A DNA stretch of 64,000 bases from Pratylenchus scribneri (taxonomy: Eukaryota > Nematoda > Chromadorea > Rhabditida > Pratylenchidae), in assembly GCA_030063045.1 (NCBI GenBank), contig JAQSEB010000008.1:1426001-1490000 (forward strand), in the 5' to 3' direction. Every line of letters begins with the position of its first letter. Within the stretch, counting starts at the first letter, position 1. Under the pieces are notes generated by a model. That model saw only the letters and a list, made by a program, of their open reading frames with translations, searched no databases and was not told the origin of the DNA. Below, in pieces: positions 9,976 to 19,978 of the stretch. The translations under genes were made by a program, and so were the position numbers.

Positions 9976-12225
9976 ATGACAAAGTCATCAATTTTGCTCC
10001 TTTTTGTTGCCTTTACTCACTTATTCATTGCGGGCACCGCCGGTGAACAAATTGACACACGCCCCCGAGGAGTGCCACCACAACGTATTTTTTAATAATT
10101 TAAATTAATTAAAAATGTACATTTTTAGTTGTTTCATTCTACCAAGAATTGACGGAATTTGAATGTTTGGATGGAAGTAAGAAAATTCCATTTGAACAAG
10201 TGAATGATGATTATTGCGATTGCGGGGATGGATCGGATGAACCAGGTTTACTTATTTAAATTAATAAATAATAATTATTAAATTGAAAGGAACGGCGGCA
10301 TGCAAAAATGGCAAATTTTATTGCTCAAATTTTGGCCATCAATCCGTGTTGATTCCATCAAATCGAGTGAATGATTATATTTGCGGTTGGTAATCCAAAC
10401 AAATAAAGGGAAATATTTAAAATTGCGCAAAAAACATTGAAAATGGCCAAAAGATTTAAACGGTTTAATGGTTTGTCCTATGCCTCCAAACCATTAGCCA
10501 ATCGATATTTATTGAGACACATCTTTTGATAAATAATGTTGCTCAACCAGCGCAATTAGCTCAGTCGGTTAGATCACCAAGTTCATCCTTGGGGGTCGCC
10601 TGTTCGATACCCGGTGGCGGCAAATGATTTTTTGTTTTGTTTTTTTTAAAATAAATTTGAACTGGCTTAGGTTTAGAAACCATTTTAAATTATTTTTGAA
10701 CCAAAAACCATTGAATGGTTTAAAGGTTTAATACCCTTAAATTTTTTTTCTACATTTTCAATGTTTTTTTTCGCCAAATAAATAAAAAATTTTTTTATTT
10801 TTGAAGATTGTTGCGATGGAAGCGATGAATGGGATTCGGGTACGGAATGCCCGAATATTTGTGAGGCACAAGGATCAAAGGCAAGGGAGGAGGCAAAGAA
10901 GCAAAAAGCAATTGAAGAAATTGGATGGGGGAAACGAGTGGAATTGGCAAAGGAAGGACAAAAAATGTTGGAGGAAAGAAAAGTGGAATTGGAGAAGAAG
11001 AAAAAGGAATTGGAAGAATTGGAGGCACAAAAAGGAGGAATTGAAGAGAGGAAAAAAGAGGCCGAAAATGCAGAGGAAATTGCAAAAAAGAGGCAAGATG
11101 ATTTGTGGGAAGAGGAAAAGAAGAGAAAAGAGAGGAAGGAAGCAGAGGAATTTTTGGAAAAAATGGACACGGATGGAGACGGAAAGTTTCTTTAATTAAA
11201 TAATTTAATTGAGAATATTAAATTTAAAGGATTAAAAAAGAGGAATTGAGAAAATATTTTGGCCTAAATGATGATGGAGGCGGGCAAAATGATGAAGAAG
11301 GAGGGAAGGAAGAGGAAATGCTGAAGGAAATATTCGGAGAAGAGGACAATTTGGACTTGGAAATGATTGTCGCAAAATTATACACAATTCGAGATTTAAT
11401 TAATATAAAGGCAAAAGAAGCAAAAGAAGGTTTAAATTAACAAATTAATTATTTATTTAATAATATTAATTTAGCTGAAACAAAAGAGGAAGAAGGAGGT
11501 GAAGGGGAAAGTGAGGAGAAGGCAGCCGAAATAACCGAACCACAATATGACGAAGAGACGAGAAAATTAATTGAAAAAGCCGACGAAATTCGGAAGGAAT
11601 TCGATGAATTGGGAGGAAAAATTGGCAAAATGCAAGATGAAATTAGGTAAATTTATTCTAAATTAAATTAAAAATGTTATTTAATAGGGAATGTGAACAA
11701 TTCCTGGAATTTGAATATGGAAAAGACCAGGAATGGGCACCAATGAAGGATAAATGCGCGGAATTAATGGTTGGATTTAAATGAATTTAATTAATTAATT
11801 TATTATATTTTAGACCACCCAATATGTTTACAAAATTTGCCTTTTTGATAAGGTTTTTTAATTTTTGTGCAATTTTTATAAATTATTATTAATTTAGACA
11901 GTCCAAAAAGACCGATCCGGCTACAGTGAAATTAATTTAGGGTTTGTTTTGTTTTTTAATTGTAATTTTTATTCCAAATTAAAGTTATTGGGGAGCATGG
12001 AATGGACCGGATGAAGCGAACAAATTTTCCATTCAAAAATATGATCATGGCCAAAGTTGCTGGAATGGCCCAGAACGATCGACAATTGTTGAGCTGGAAT
12101 GTGGAATTGAATTGGAGCTGATTGAAGCAAGTGAGCCGAGCAAATGTGAATACAAATTTGTGGTGAAGGCACCGGCAGCGTGCAAAAATCCGGAGGAAAA
12201 CAAAAATGAACACAGCGAACTTTAG
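9976..12225 (+). CDS. Glucosidase II beta subunit (PRKCSH)
   Basis: Regulatory, lectin-like subunit of ER glucosidase II, which trims glucose from N-glycans in glycoprotein folding. In order: a signal peptide ([20 protein letters not shown]); LDL-receptor class A-like repeats ([19 protein letters not shown] and DCCDGSDEW); a long Glu/Lys coiled coil encoded at about 10900-11160; an EF-hand-like DTDGDGK; an acidic region; and a C-terminal mannose-6-phosphate receptor homology domain ([37 protein letters not shown]). The last four residues are HSEL, a variant of the KDEL/HDEL ER-retrieval signal. The ATG directly follows CATTTTAG, a likely trans-splice acceptor. It is the last gene of the tight cluster. 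The intron at about 10386-10805 (420 nt) is swollen by a repeat element holding a tRNA-like sequence. Confidence 0.92.
10425..10775. mobile_element. Short terminal-inverted-repeat element in a PRKCSH intron
   Basis: The ends carry an inverted repeat of about 19 bp: GCAAAAAACATTGAAAATG at about 10427 and its complement CATTTTCAATGTTTTTT near 10753-10770. Inside are further palindromic AAACGGTTTAATGG-type motifs and, at 10550-10622, a tRNA-like sequence. A related copy without the tRNA-like part lies in the RPL31 intron at about 25720-25980. Non-coding and MITE-like. No clear target duplication was found. Confidence 0.6.
10550..10622 (+). other. tRNA-like sequence (degenerate; possible tRNA-derived SINE head)
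   Basis: It has a good A box (TAGCTCAGTCGG) and B box (GTTCGATAC at 10602-10610) at tRNA spacing, but the acceptor, D and T stems do not pair and the anticodon loop is not 7 nt. It is not a working tRNA gene. It ends in GGCAAATGATTTTTTG, a tail shared with two other tRNA-like sequences in this window. Confidence 0.6.
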
Positions 12226-12522
12226 ACAAAACAAATTGGAATGTGAAACAAATTAATACACATTTATTTAATTTATATGAATGGTTTTGGTTAATTTTAA
12301 TTTTTTTTATATGGTTTGGTTGATAATTTCGGAAAAATAAAATCATTTTTCAATTTATTTATTATTGTCAATTTATTATTAAATTAATATGAGTATTCGG
12401 TGATTGCCCTCCCTCATTTAATGTCGAGTGTGACGACTGACGAGTCATTCCTAATAATGAGAGCCATCCATCACTCACTGTTATAAATTTATGTAAAAAT
12501 TATAAAGCTCCATATCAATAAG

Positions 12523-12600
12523 CATGCCTGGCGCAGTTGGTTAAGCGTCTGGTTTTACCCAATTAAGTTTCAGGTTCAATTCTCCCCGTCGAGGAGGGTA
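12523..12600 (+). other. tRNA-like sequence (degenerate)
   Basis: A box TGGCGCAGTTGG (12529-12540) and B box GGTTCAATTC (about 12573-12582) at tRNA-like distance. A run of T follows (terminator-like TATTTTTTCC at 12600). Acceptor and T stems do not pair convincingly, so I treat it as a tRNA pseudogene or tRNA-derived element. Confidence 0.5.
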
Positions 12601-12903
12601 TTTTTTCCTTTGAACTTTTTTTAAAGACAATATCAGATTTTTAATTTTCATAAGTAAACCGATCATTGTGAATCGAATGTAGTCTATGCAGAGCAAATGT
12701 AACCCATTTTTTAAAGATTTAGCCTTCCTTTTCTTTTGAAAGATTCATTTGGATTTACTTTTGGAAGAAAAATTAGTTATTTTTTGGGACCACTAATTGT
12801 ATCTTTTTTTGAAATTGAAAAGCCGAAAACATATGAATTTCATTTCTAAGCGAGTTAGAAAAATGGAATCGAAGATTATTTTGATGGGCCTTGGAAGAAG
12901 CAG

Positions 12904-13330
12904 AAAATTTGAATTTTTAACTAATTCCCCTTTTTGAATTTGAAAGAAAATTTGAAATTCCGCCAAAAAAATTTTCGTTTCGAAAAATTAATTTTACACG
13001 AAAATTTGAATTTTTAACTAATTCCCCTTTTTGAATTTGAAAGAAAATTTGAAATTCCGCCAAAAAAATTTTCGTTTCGAAAAATTAATTTTACACGAAA
13101 ATTTGAATTTTTAACTAATTCCCCTTTTTGAATTTGAAAGAAAATTTGAAATTCCGCCAAAAAAATTTTCGTTTCGAAAAATTAATTTTACACGAAAATT
13201 TGAATTTTTAACTAATTCCCCTTTTTGAATTTGAAAGAAAATTTGAAATTCCGCCAAAAAAATTTTCGTTTCGAAAAATTAATTTTACACGAAAATTTGA
13301 ATTTTTAACTAATTGCCCTTTTTGGACCTT
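12904..13330. repeat. 97-bp tandem repeat, about 4.3 copies
   Basis: The same phrase (GAATTTTTAACTAATT) starts at 12911, 13008, 13105, 13202 and 13299, exactly 97 bp apart. The first four units are essentially identical; the last diverges after about 25 bp. The unit contains TTTTCGTTTCGAAAA, a short palindrome. Non-coding. Confidence 0.95.
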
Positions 13331-13474
13331 GAAAGAAAAGTTGAAATTAGATGGGCACATTCGAGCTATGGAAATAATTTCTTGATGGAAAATTTATTAG
13401 GTGAATAAATTAGGAATCCTTAAAATGAATTTTTGAATGTTAGATTTAATAAAAAAAAAAAGCAAAAAAATCAT

Positions 13475-13550
13475 CTGCCCCGGCCGGGTATCGAACCGTC
13501 GACCTAGGGTCGAGAAAATCAATGATTTTACCGACTGCGCCAAACTCGTC
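13475..13550 (-). other. tRNA-like sequence (degenerate)
   Basis: On the minus strand: A box TGGCGCAGTCGG, B box GGTTCGATACC (complement at 13487-13497), then GGGGCAGATGATTTTTTTGC. The stems are poorly paired. The 3' tail matches those at 10622 and 15706, suggesting a repeat family rather than an independent tRNA gene. Confidence 0.55.
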
Positions 13551-13938
13551 AATGTACTCGACATAATAAAATCCTTATAAAATGAGGCCTTTAAAATTAT
13601 TTATCTACCAATTTTTTAATTGGTGTCCCCAATCCCCAACCATCCTTAGGTCTAGGGAATCCCCGAATATTTTATTAATTTAATTTTAATAATATTAGCA
13701 AAATGTTTTGCTGACGATTAAATAAAATAAATAGGCTAGGTTAGTAAGTATAAGTAGCTAGAGCTAGTTAATAAGCGAATCTCTGTCTGGGGGCCGAAGG
13801 GCAATGCAGAAGAGCACGGAGATCTTTTCTTTCTCTTTTCGAATTCCTTCAAAATTTAGGAGAAAATATTTGATGCGTGGATTTTTGATAAATTTAATTT
13901 TAAAAAAATCCAACGAATAATTTTTAGAAAATATTTTA

Positions 13939-15365
13939 ATGGAAATTCCCCGAATATCCGGCCAACATTTTTTATTACTTCTTTTCCTCCTCATCAATGG
14001 CCAATTTATTGCCTTTGCCGGCCGTGATTTTTACAAAATTCTGCGGGTTCGTCGAGACGCCGGCCAAGATGAAATCAAATCCGCATATCGGAAACAGGCA
14101 AAACAATTGCATCCGGACAAAAATCAAGATGGTTAAATTATTTAGAAAAATAAATTAAATCAATTTTTAGACCCAAATGCACAGGAAAAATTCCAGGACC
14201 TGGGCGAGGCTTATGAGGTTATATTTTGAAGAAATTAAAACATAAAAAATGTTTTTTAAGGTGTTGAGTGATGCCAAAAAACGACAAATCTATGATAAAC
14301 ATGGAGAGGAAGGTGTTCAAAAAATGGGCGACGGAGGCGGTTTTGGAGGGCATGACCCATTCTCATCATTTTTTGGCGATTTCTTTGGCCATGGGAGCAG
14401 CGGGGAAAGAGACGAAGAAACGCCCCGAGGGGCGGATGTGCTCGTGGATTTGTTCGTAACATTGGAAGAGGCAAGCATTTTAAAATTAAATTAAAATTAT
14501 TTTAAATATTTTAAAGGTTTACAAGGGAAAATTTGTGGAAATGAAGAGGAAAAAATCGGTGTACAGACAAACAAGTGGGACAAGGGAATGCAATTGTCGA
14601 CATGAAATGCGGACACAACAATTGGGAATGGGCCGATTTCAAATGTTTCAAGTTCGTGTTTGCGATGAATGCACAAATGTGAAAGTAAATTAAATAAAAT
14701 AATTAATTAATAAAAAATAAATTTATTATTTTAATTTAGTTGGAAACGCAAACAAAAATGTTGGAAGTTGAAGTGGAAATGGGCGCCGACAATGGACAGG
14801 AAATTCGATTCATTGGAGGTTTTTTTAATTTAATATTTTTCAAAAATTAATTCGAAATTGAATGCTCAGAAGGTGAACCGCACATTGAAGGGGATCCCGG
14901 CGATTTGATATTCAAAATCAGCGTTGAACCGCATGTTCATTTTGAGAGGAGAGGGATGGATTTGTACACGAATGTCACAATTTCACTGCAACAAGCATTG
15001 AATGGTTTTGAGGTTTGATTTAAATTATTTAAATAAAATTATTGATTAATTAAATTTTAGATGGATATTGAACATTTGGATGGCCATAAAGTGCACATAA
15101 CCAGGGATAAGGTTGGCCACATTTTCCCACTTTTAATTAACATCTTTTGCCTTCATAGATTACATGGCCGGGTGCACGGATCCGCAAAAAAGAGGAGGGA
15201 ATGCCGTCGCTGACCGACAACAACGAACGTGGCCTTCTCTACATAACATTCGATGTGGAATTCCCCCGGGGGGAATTGGAGGCGGCACAAAAAGCACAGC
15301 TGGCGGAATTGCTCAATCAAGGCGGATATCAGCCAAAAGTGTACAACGGACTACAGGGATATTAA
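13939..15365 (+). CDS. ER-resident DnaJ co-chaperone (DNAJB11/ERdj3)
   Basis: Luminal Hsp40 that delivers unfolded clients to BiP. A signal peptide ([19 protein letters not shown]) is followed by a J domain ([23 protein letters not shown] in [10 protein letters not shown], codons near 14110). Next come a Gly/Phe-rich segment ([19 protein letters not shown]), a type-I-like Cys-containing middle region ([18 protein letters not shown]), and the C-terminal substrate-binding domains ([38 protein letters not shown] block). It ends NGLQGY. Its length of about 355 residues matches DNAJB11. C. elegans dnj-20 is the expected orthologue. There are six or more short introns. It follows glucosidase II beta, another ER folding gene, but the 1.7-kb repeat-rich gap makes co-transcription unlikely. 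Confidence 0.93.
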
Positions 15366-16350
15366 TGAATTTTTGTATACGAAAATTTGGTCTCGTTCAA
15401 ATAATATCCATCCATCTTTTCTACGCACTTTTTGATGTAATCAACCAAAATTTCATTCTCCATAAAAAGCAATCTTCTTTCTTGTTTATTATTGATTGAT
15501 TTTATTGATTATATTCAACCCTAACCCCTGATGATTTATTATTTATCATTAATTTGTTTTTTGTTCCATTTTATTGTTGTGATATTATTAAAATAAAATT
15601 TTAAAATGAACAAAATCTAGCTGTTTTGTCTTTTTCGCCCCTTCCGGGCTCAGAGAATTAATTTATGAAGAATAAAAAGTAAAAAAAGAAAGTTGAAAAA
15701 TTATTTGCCGACACCGGGAATCGAACTTCCGTAGTTCCTACCAAAAACCAATAGTTCTACCACCTGAGCTATCCATGTCCATAGAGTGGCGATATAAATT
15801 CTAACATATACTCAGAGCAGAAAAATCGATTGCAACTGCAAATTTGCCTATTTCCTTGCCAAAACCTAAACCTTAATGCAAATGCAAAACCATTATGATC
15901 ATCATAATTAGCACCCTTGAAAACATCAAATTCAAAAATTTCAGCTCAGACCAACCCTCAAAAACAAAGAAAATTATACTCTCAAAAAATTTATATAGAG
16001 TTTCAATTTTATTCTTTGTTCAGAAGAGTAAAAAAAATACAATATTTTGGCTGAATATTAGGGGATGGAGGAAACAATAATATCAATATCATTCAAATTA
16101 TTATTATTTGGCTAGGCATCAAAATGAATAAATGAAGTATTTTTGGTGTGTGGATAAATTTGAGGGGAGAATGGCAATTTGGTATTCAGCAGATTCGAGT
16201 ACATTTAAAATAAAATAAAATGAAATAATGATGGAAAATAATGGGGAAATAGAAGAAGAAAAAGAGGAGATTATTACAATTAAAATTGAACTATTCATGA
16301 TCAATGATTATTATTGAAATTTGTGCCCAAAATTGTTTGATTTGCTCACA
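15366..16350. other. Convergent 3' intergenic region
   Basis: Between DNAJB11 (+) and CDC14 (-). It contains an AATAAAATT near 15590 suited to polyadenylation and a minus-strand tRNA-like sequence at 15706-15777. The rest is AT-rich with no supported gene. Confidence 0.5.
15706..15777 (-). other. tRNA-like sequence (degenerate)
   Basis: On the minus strand: A box TAGCTCAGGTGG, B box AGTTCGATTCC (complement near 15717-15727), end GGTGTCGGCAAATAATTTTTC. The T stem is partly paired but the 7-bp acceptor stem is not. The tail is shared with the elements at 10550 and 13475. Confidence 0.55.
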
Positions 16351-19130
16351 TCAAAGGCGGGAAAAGAATGAAGCACTTGATTGGGTTGCTTTATAGTGCC
16401 GAGAAAGTGGAAATGCTACATTTGGACTGATTGATCTTTGATTGCTGTTGGCCTTTTTGTTCATTTGATGATGTCCAAATGCCTTGGTCGTCTCATTCCC
16501 AGTATCAAATCTTGAAGGCAAATGCAGCTGATTCCGTGGTCGTAATTCATATTTGCAATTTGTGTGATGCGCCAATGGTCCCTCAATTGGCGAATTGAAT
16601 TGTTGTTCATTTTGTTGTTGGATTTGTGCTGAAGATGATGAAGAAGGTTGACCACCGGAATTGGCATTTATTCGGGCATATTGCCGGTTCAGGGCCCGCC
16701 CAAATGAGGTAGTCGCCGACGATGATCCATTTTCCCCTCCTCCACCAACAATTTTGCCATCCAATTGGTGTGCATTGTTTTGGGCAATTGGCCGTTCATC
16801 GAACTGAAAATGGCCACCACCAGCCGTCGTCGACAAATATGGTTTCATCAAACGAGAACTTCTTTAAATGGAGAATAATTTATTTAATAGGTTTATTTTT
16901 TGCTTACGAAAAATGTTTCCGATGCAATCCACCACCGCCACCAATTCCTCTCATCATTGAAGAAGAAGAAGAAGAAGAATTGTTGTTGGTCGAAACCGAA
17001 ACTTTTTGAATCTAAAAATGTTTTTATATTTTTGCCAAAATTAATTAATTTTACTGGTATTTTTGTGGTTATTCGTCTTTTTCCTCCCTCCGTCGCCAAT
17101 GATGAATATTCTACGCGTTTTGCCGCCAAAATTGGATCCATCATTTCGCCCATCATTGGTCGTTCTCCCAAATTTGAGGAAGTTCTCAATGTTTTGAGCA
17201 ATTCCATCGCTGGTTTTGTTTGTTGGTTCATCAGAGATGGATTCGTTGTTGAGGTGAAATTGGCCGCCATTCGATTTCTTCCGCCGGTCGTTGTTTTTGT
17301 GCTCATCAATTTTAATTGTTTAATTGGAGTAGTCGCTGATGAATATCGGGCACCGGCTCCATCTTTTTCTTTTACTGTGGTGGTCGATTCCCTTGGCAAA
17401 ATGAATGAAGGAGGCGATGGTTTTGGTTGTTCCAATGGTCGATTTTGTGCCATTCTTTGTTGCCTTGTTGCTTTGATTTGGCAAAGTCGATCGCCCTGGC
17501 TTCTGCTGGCCTCATCAATTATTGTCTGAAACAATAAATAAATTATCTTTTTCTTTCTAGTATTTACCTCATCCGATTCCAATTTTTTCTTTGCATTCCA
17601 AATTTCCTTCGACATTTCTCCATTTTGATATTTGCTTTCATCAATTCCAACGGCAACGGCAGTGGCTTCTTCGCCCTTTTCATCTCTGCCCAAACGCCAA
17701 CACCATTGTTGCTTTTCGATGAGAAAATGTTGTTGAGGTCCAATGACTAAAATAATATAAATATTAATTATACATTTTTGGGTCTAACCGGATCCAGGCC
17801 TGCACACTCTCAACCACCCCTTTAATAATATTAATTCATTTTTAATTAATTAATTAATTATTTTAACCATGCATTGTGGTGCGGTCAATCGAAATTGTTT
17901 CATCATCCAACACGCAATCAAAGTTCCCGTCCGCCCAAGGCCAGCCTAAATTAAATGGATTGATTCAATTTAATTTAATCCAATTTTACCTTGCAATGAA
18001 TTGCCACAGCGCCCTTTGACTTGTCGACCACATCAATAAATCGGAGAACAATTTCGTCGCTGGGCGTTGAACCATCGATGAAGAACAAATCGTGATGTTC
18101 AAAACCGGCATCCGTAAACTTTTTTGCATCATAAATTTTCTTGTTCAATCGAATTATGGATGTCACATTTTTGGTGCGAAAATAATCAAAATATGTTTCC
18201 GGTGCATGATAAGGATATCCTAAAATATTTTCCAGTAAATTCATATAAATTAAAATATGAATTGAATACCATTTTCCACATATGATCGATCATGAGGGCC
18301 ACAAAAACTCAAAATTTTGCCTGGGATTATCCAATTCAAATCTCCATTTTCAACTCTTTCAAAGTATTCATATTCATCCGGATTGAATTCTTCAAAGTCC
18401 AACCATTTGAATTTTAATCCCTTTTCAATTCCTTGAATGACGTGCTAAAATAAATTATCAAAAATTATTATAAATCCATCTCAAAAATAACCTGAACGTG
18501 CAATAAATATGATGGTTGGCCCAATGCCGCATCCCGGAAACCAATAAAGGCTGGCGGTTCTGCACTTTGAACTCGAAGAAATGCCTAAAATAATATAATT
18601 TAAACGAATAGGTCTAAAACAAACTTGTTCGGCGGTGAGATTGTGATAAATAATCTGAAAAATTAAATGATTTTCTGTTAAATAATTTATTCCAAAAAAA
18701 AACCAAATAGGATGCAATAAGATATGCCGCATTGACTCGATTTTGATTCATCATACTTGTATAGAGAAAAATTCGTCTATTTGGACGCTGAGCCTGAAAA
18801 TAATACATTTATTGGTTGGATTTATTAAATAATAAGAAAAATACTTGAAGCAATGCATTGATTGATTGGCAAAATCGATAAAGTACTGACAAATTGACTG
18901 GACCAAAATCATCATAAAATGGATCTAGAAATTTATTTTTAATTAATACGATTAAGAGTAAGCTCACCATAATGTATTTGTTCTTCAATGTCAACATATG
19001 CATTTTTTGCATCATTTTTTGGTATTAAACCCGCATATGAAGTAAAATATAAACGGTCAGGGAGAAGTTGAGCGATTGATTGACTTGATGGTGCTGCTTG
19101 TTTTTGATTTAAGCTCTCCGAAAGAGTCAT
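16351..19130 (-). CDS. cdc-14: Dual-specificity phosphatase CDC14
   Basis: Cell-cycle phosphatase that reverses CDK phosphorylation. The N-terminal half is the inactive DSP-like domain ([69 protein letters not shown]). The catalytic half has [19 protein letters not shown] and the P-loop HCKAGLGRTG. A 44-nt intron (17989-17946) splits the P-loop directly after HCK. The WPD-loop region and CRPGSVVGPQQHFL-type block follow. The C-terminal 300-odd residues are low complexity (poly-Ser, Gly, Gln, Asn; 16351-17530) and are likely disordered, as in other CDC14 tails. Start ATG at 19130. About ten short introns. Confidence 0.92.
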
Positions 19131-19978
19131 AATTTAATGTGAATGAATCATGCACCTTTCACCACACCGCTTAATTTTAATTTTTTAATGAATTTATCTT
19201 AAGTTAAAAAAAAAGAGGGGACAGGACAAGGAACAAATTTTTTCTACTTAATTTAAAACGGGTGGGGGCTGTCATTATCGAATAGTAAATCAGGTGGGAA
19301 AAAATGATAAATTGGGAACATCAAAATCGATCTTGATCCTTCCCTAAATTGTGGTGGGGCGACGAGGGAAAGGAAACAAAAAAGAAACAATTGTCTCCAT
19401 ATCAACACATGCATTTAAGCAATATGTATGCGTCCATCTGCCCGCTGGGGCTATGGAGCTATAATTATAATTTGAAGGAAAAAATTGGCGCGATCCACAT
19501 TAAAAATCTAGTACTTCTTATTACGGGGAAAATGCAATCAATATAGGATCGGATCCAATGAAAATGAAATATTAATCAGAAAAAATAAATTTTGTTGAAT
19601 AAATTTATTCTGTACAATTATACCAAATAAAATACCATCATCCAATTTTTTATTTTGCAATATATCACCATCATATTCAATATTATGTGTCAAAATGTTG
19701 GGTATTATTATAGAAGGTTGGGATTATCGAGTAAAACACAGATAATGCTTAAAGGGGAGATGACACTTTCCTGCTGGTCTAACTCATTTTCAAATAGATT
19801 TAGAATTTAGTTGTTGAAAAATAAATTAAAATAAATGTTTCGTTGAGTTAGACAGAGGAAAGCACCGAATGTTATTATGATGAAAAGGGATTATACAAAG
19901 TAAAAAGCATATATGGTCATCGATCGTAATTCATGGAAACTCGACAATGCATTTTGGCTGGCTGGATCTTTTCTATTT
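19131..19978. other. Intergenic region between CDC14 and the Dab-like gene
   Basis: Upstream of CDC14 and downstream of the Dab-like gene, both on the minus strand. AT-rich, with no gene, repeat or structured element that I can support. Confidence 0.4.

Larger units (their letters stand above)
12226..13938. other. Intergenic region rich in repeats
   Basis: No protein gene is seen. It holds a tRNA-like sequence (12523-12600), a 97-bp tandem repeat (about 12904-13330), a second tRNA-like sequence on the minus strand (13475-13550), and AT-rich DNA. A TTTTTAG acceptor at about 13927, 12 bp before the DNAJB11 ATG, is a likely trans-splice site. Confidence 0.6.

Noticed and set aside
10550..10622. 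Functional tRNA gene
   Set aside because: A and B boxes are good but acceptor, D and T stems do not pair and the anticodon arm is abnormal.
10685..11199. Long minus-strand and alternative plus-strand frames rich in Ser/Phe or Arg/Lys
   Set aside because: Shadows of the Glu/Lys-rich coiled coil of glucosidase II beta.
15164..15499. Plus-strand frame of 111 residues
   Set aside because: Out-of-frame reading of the last DNAJB11 exon.
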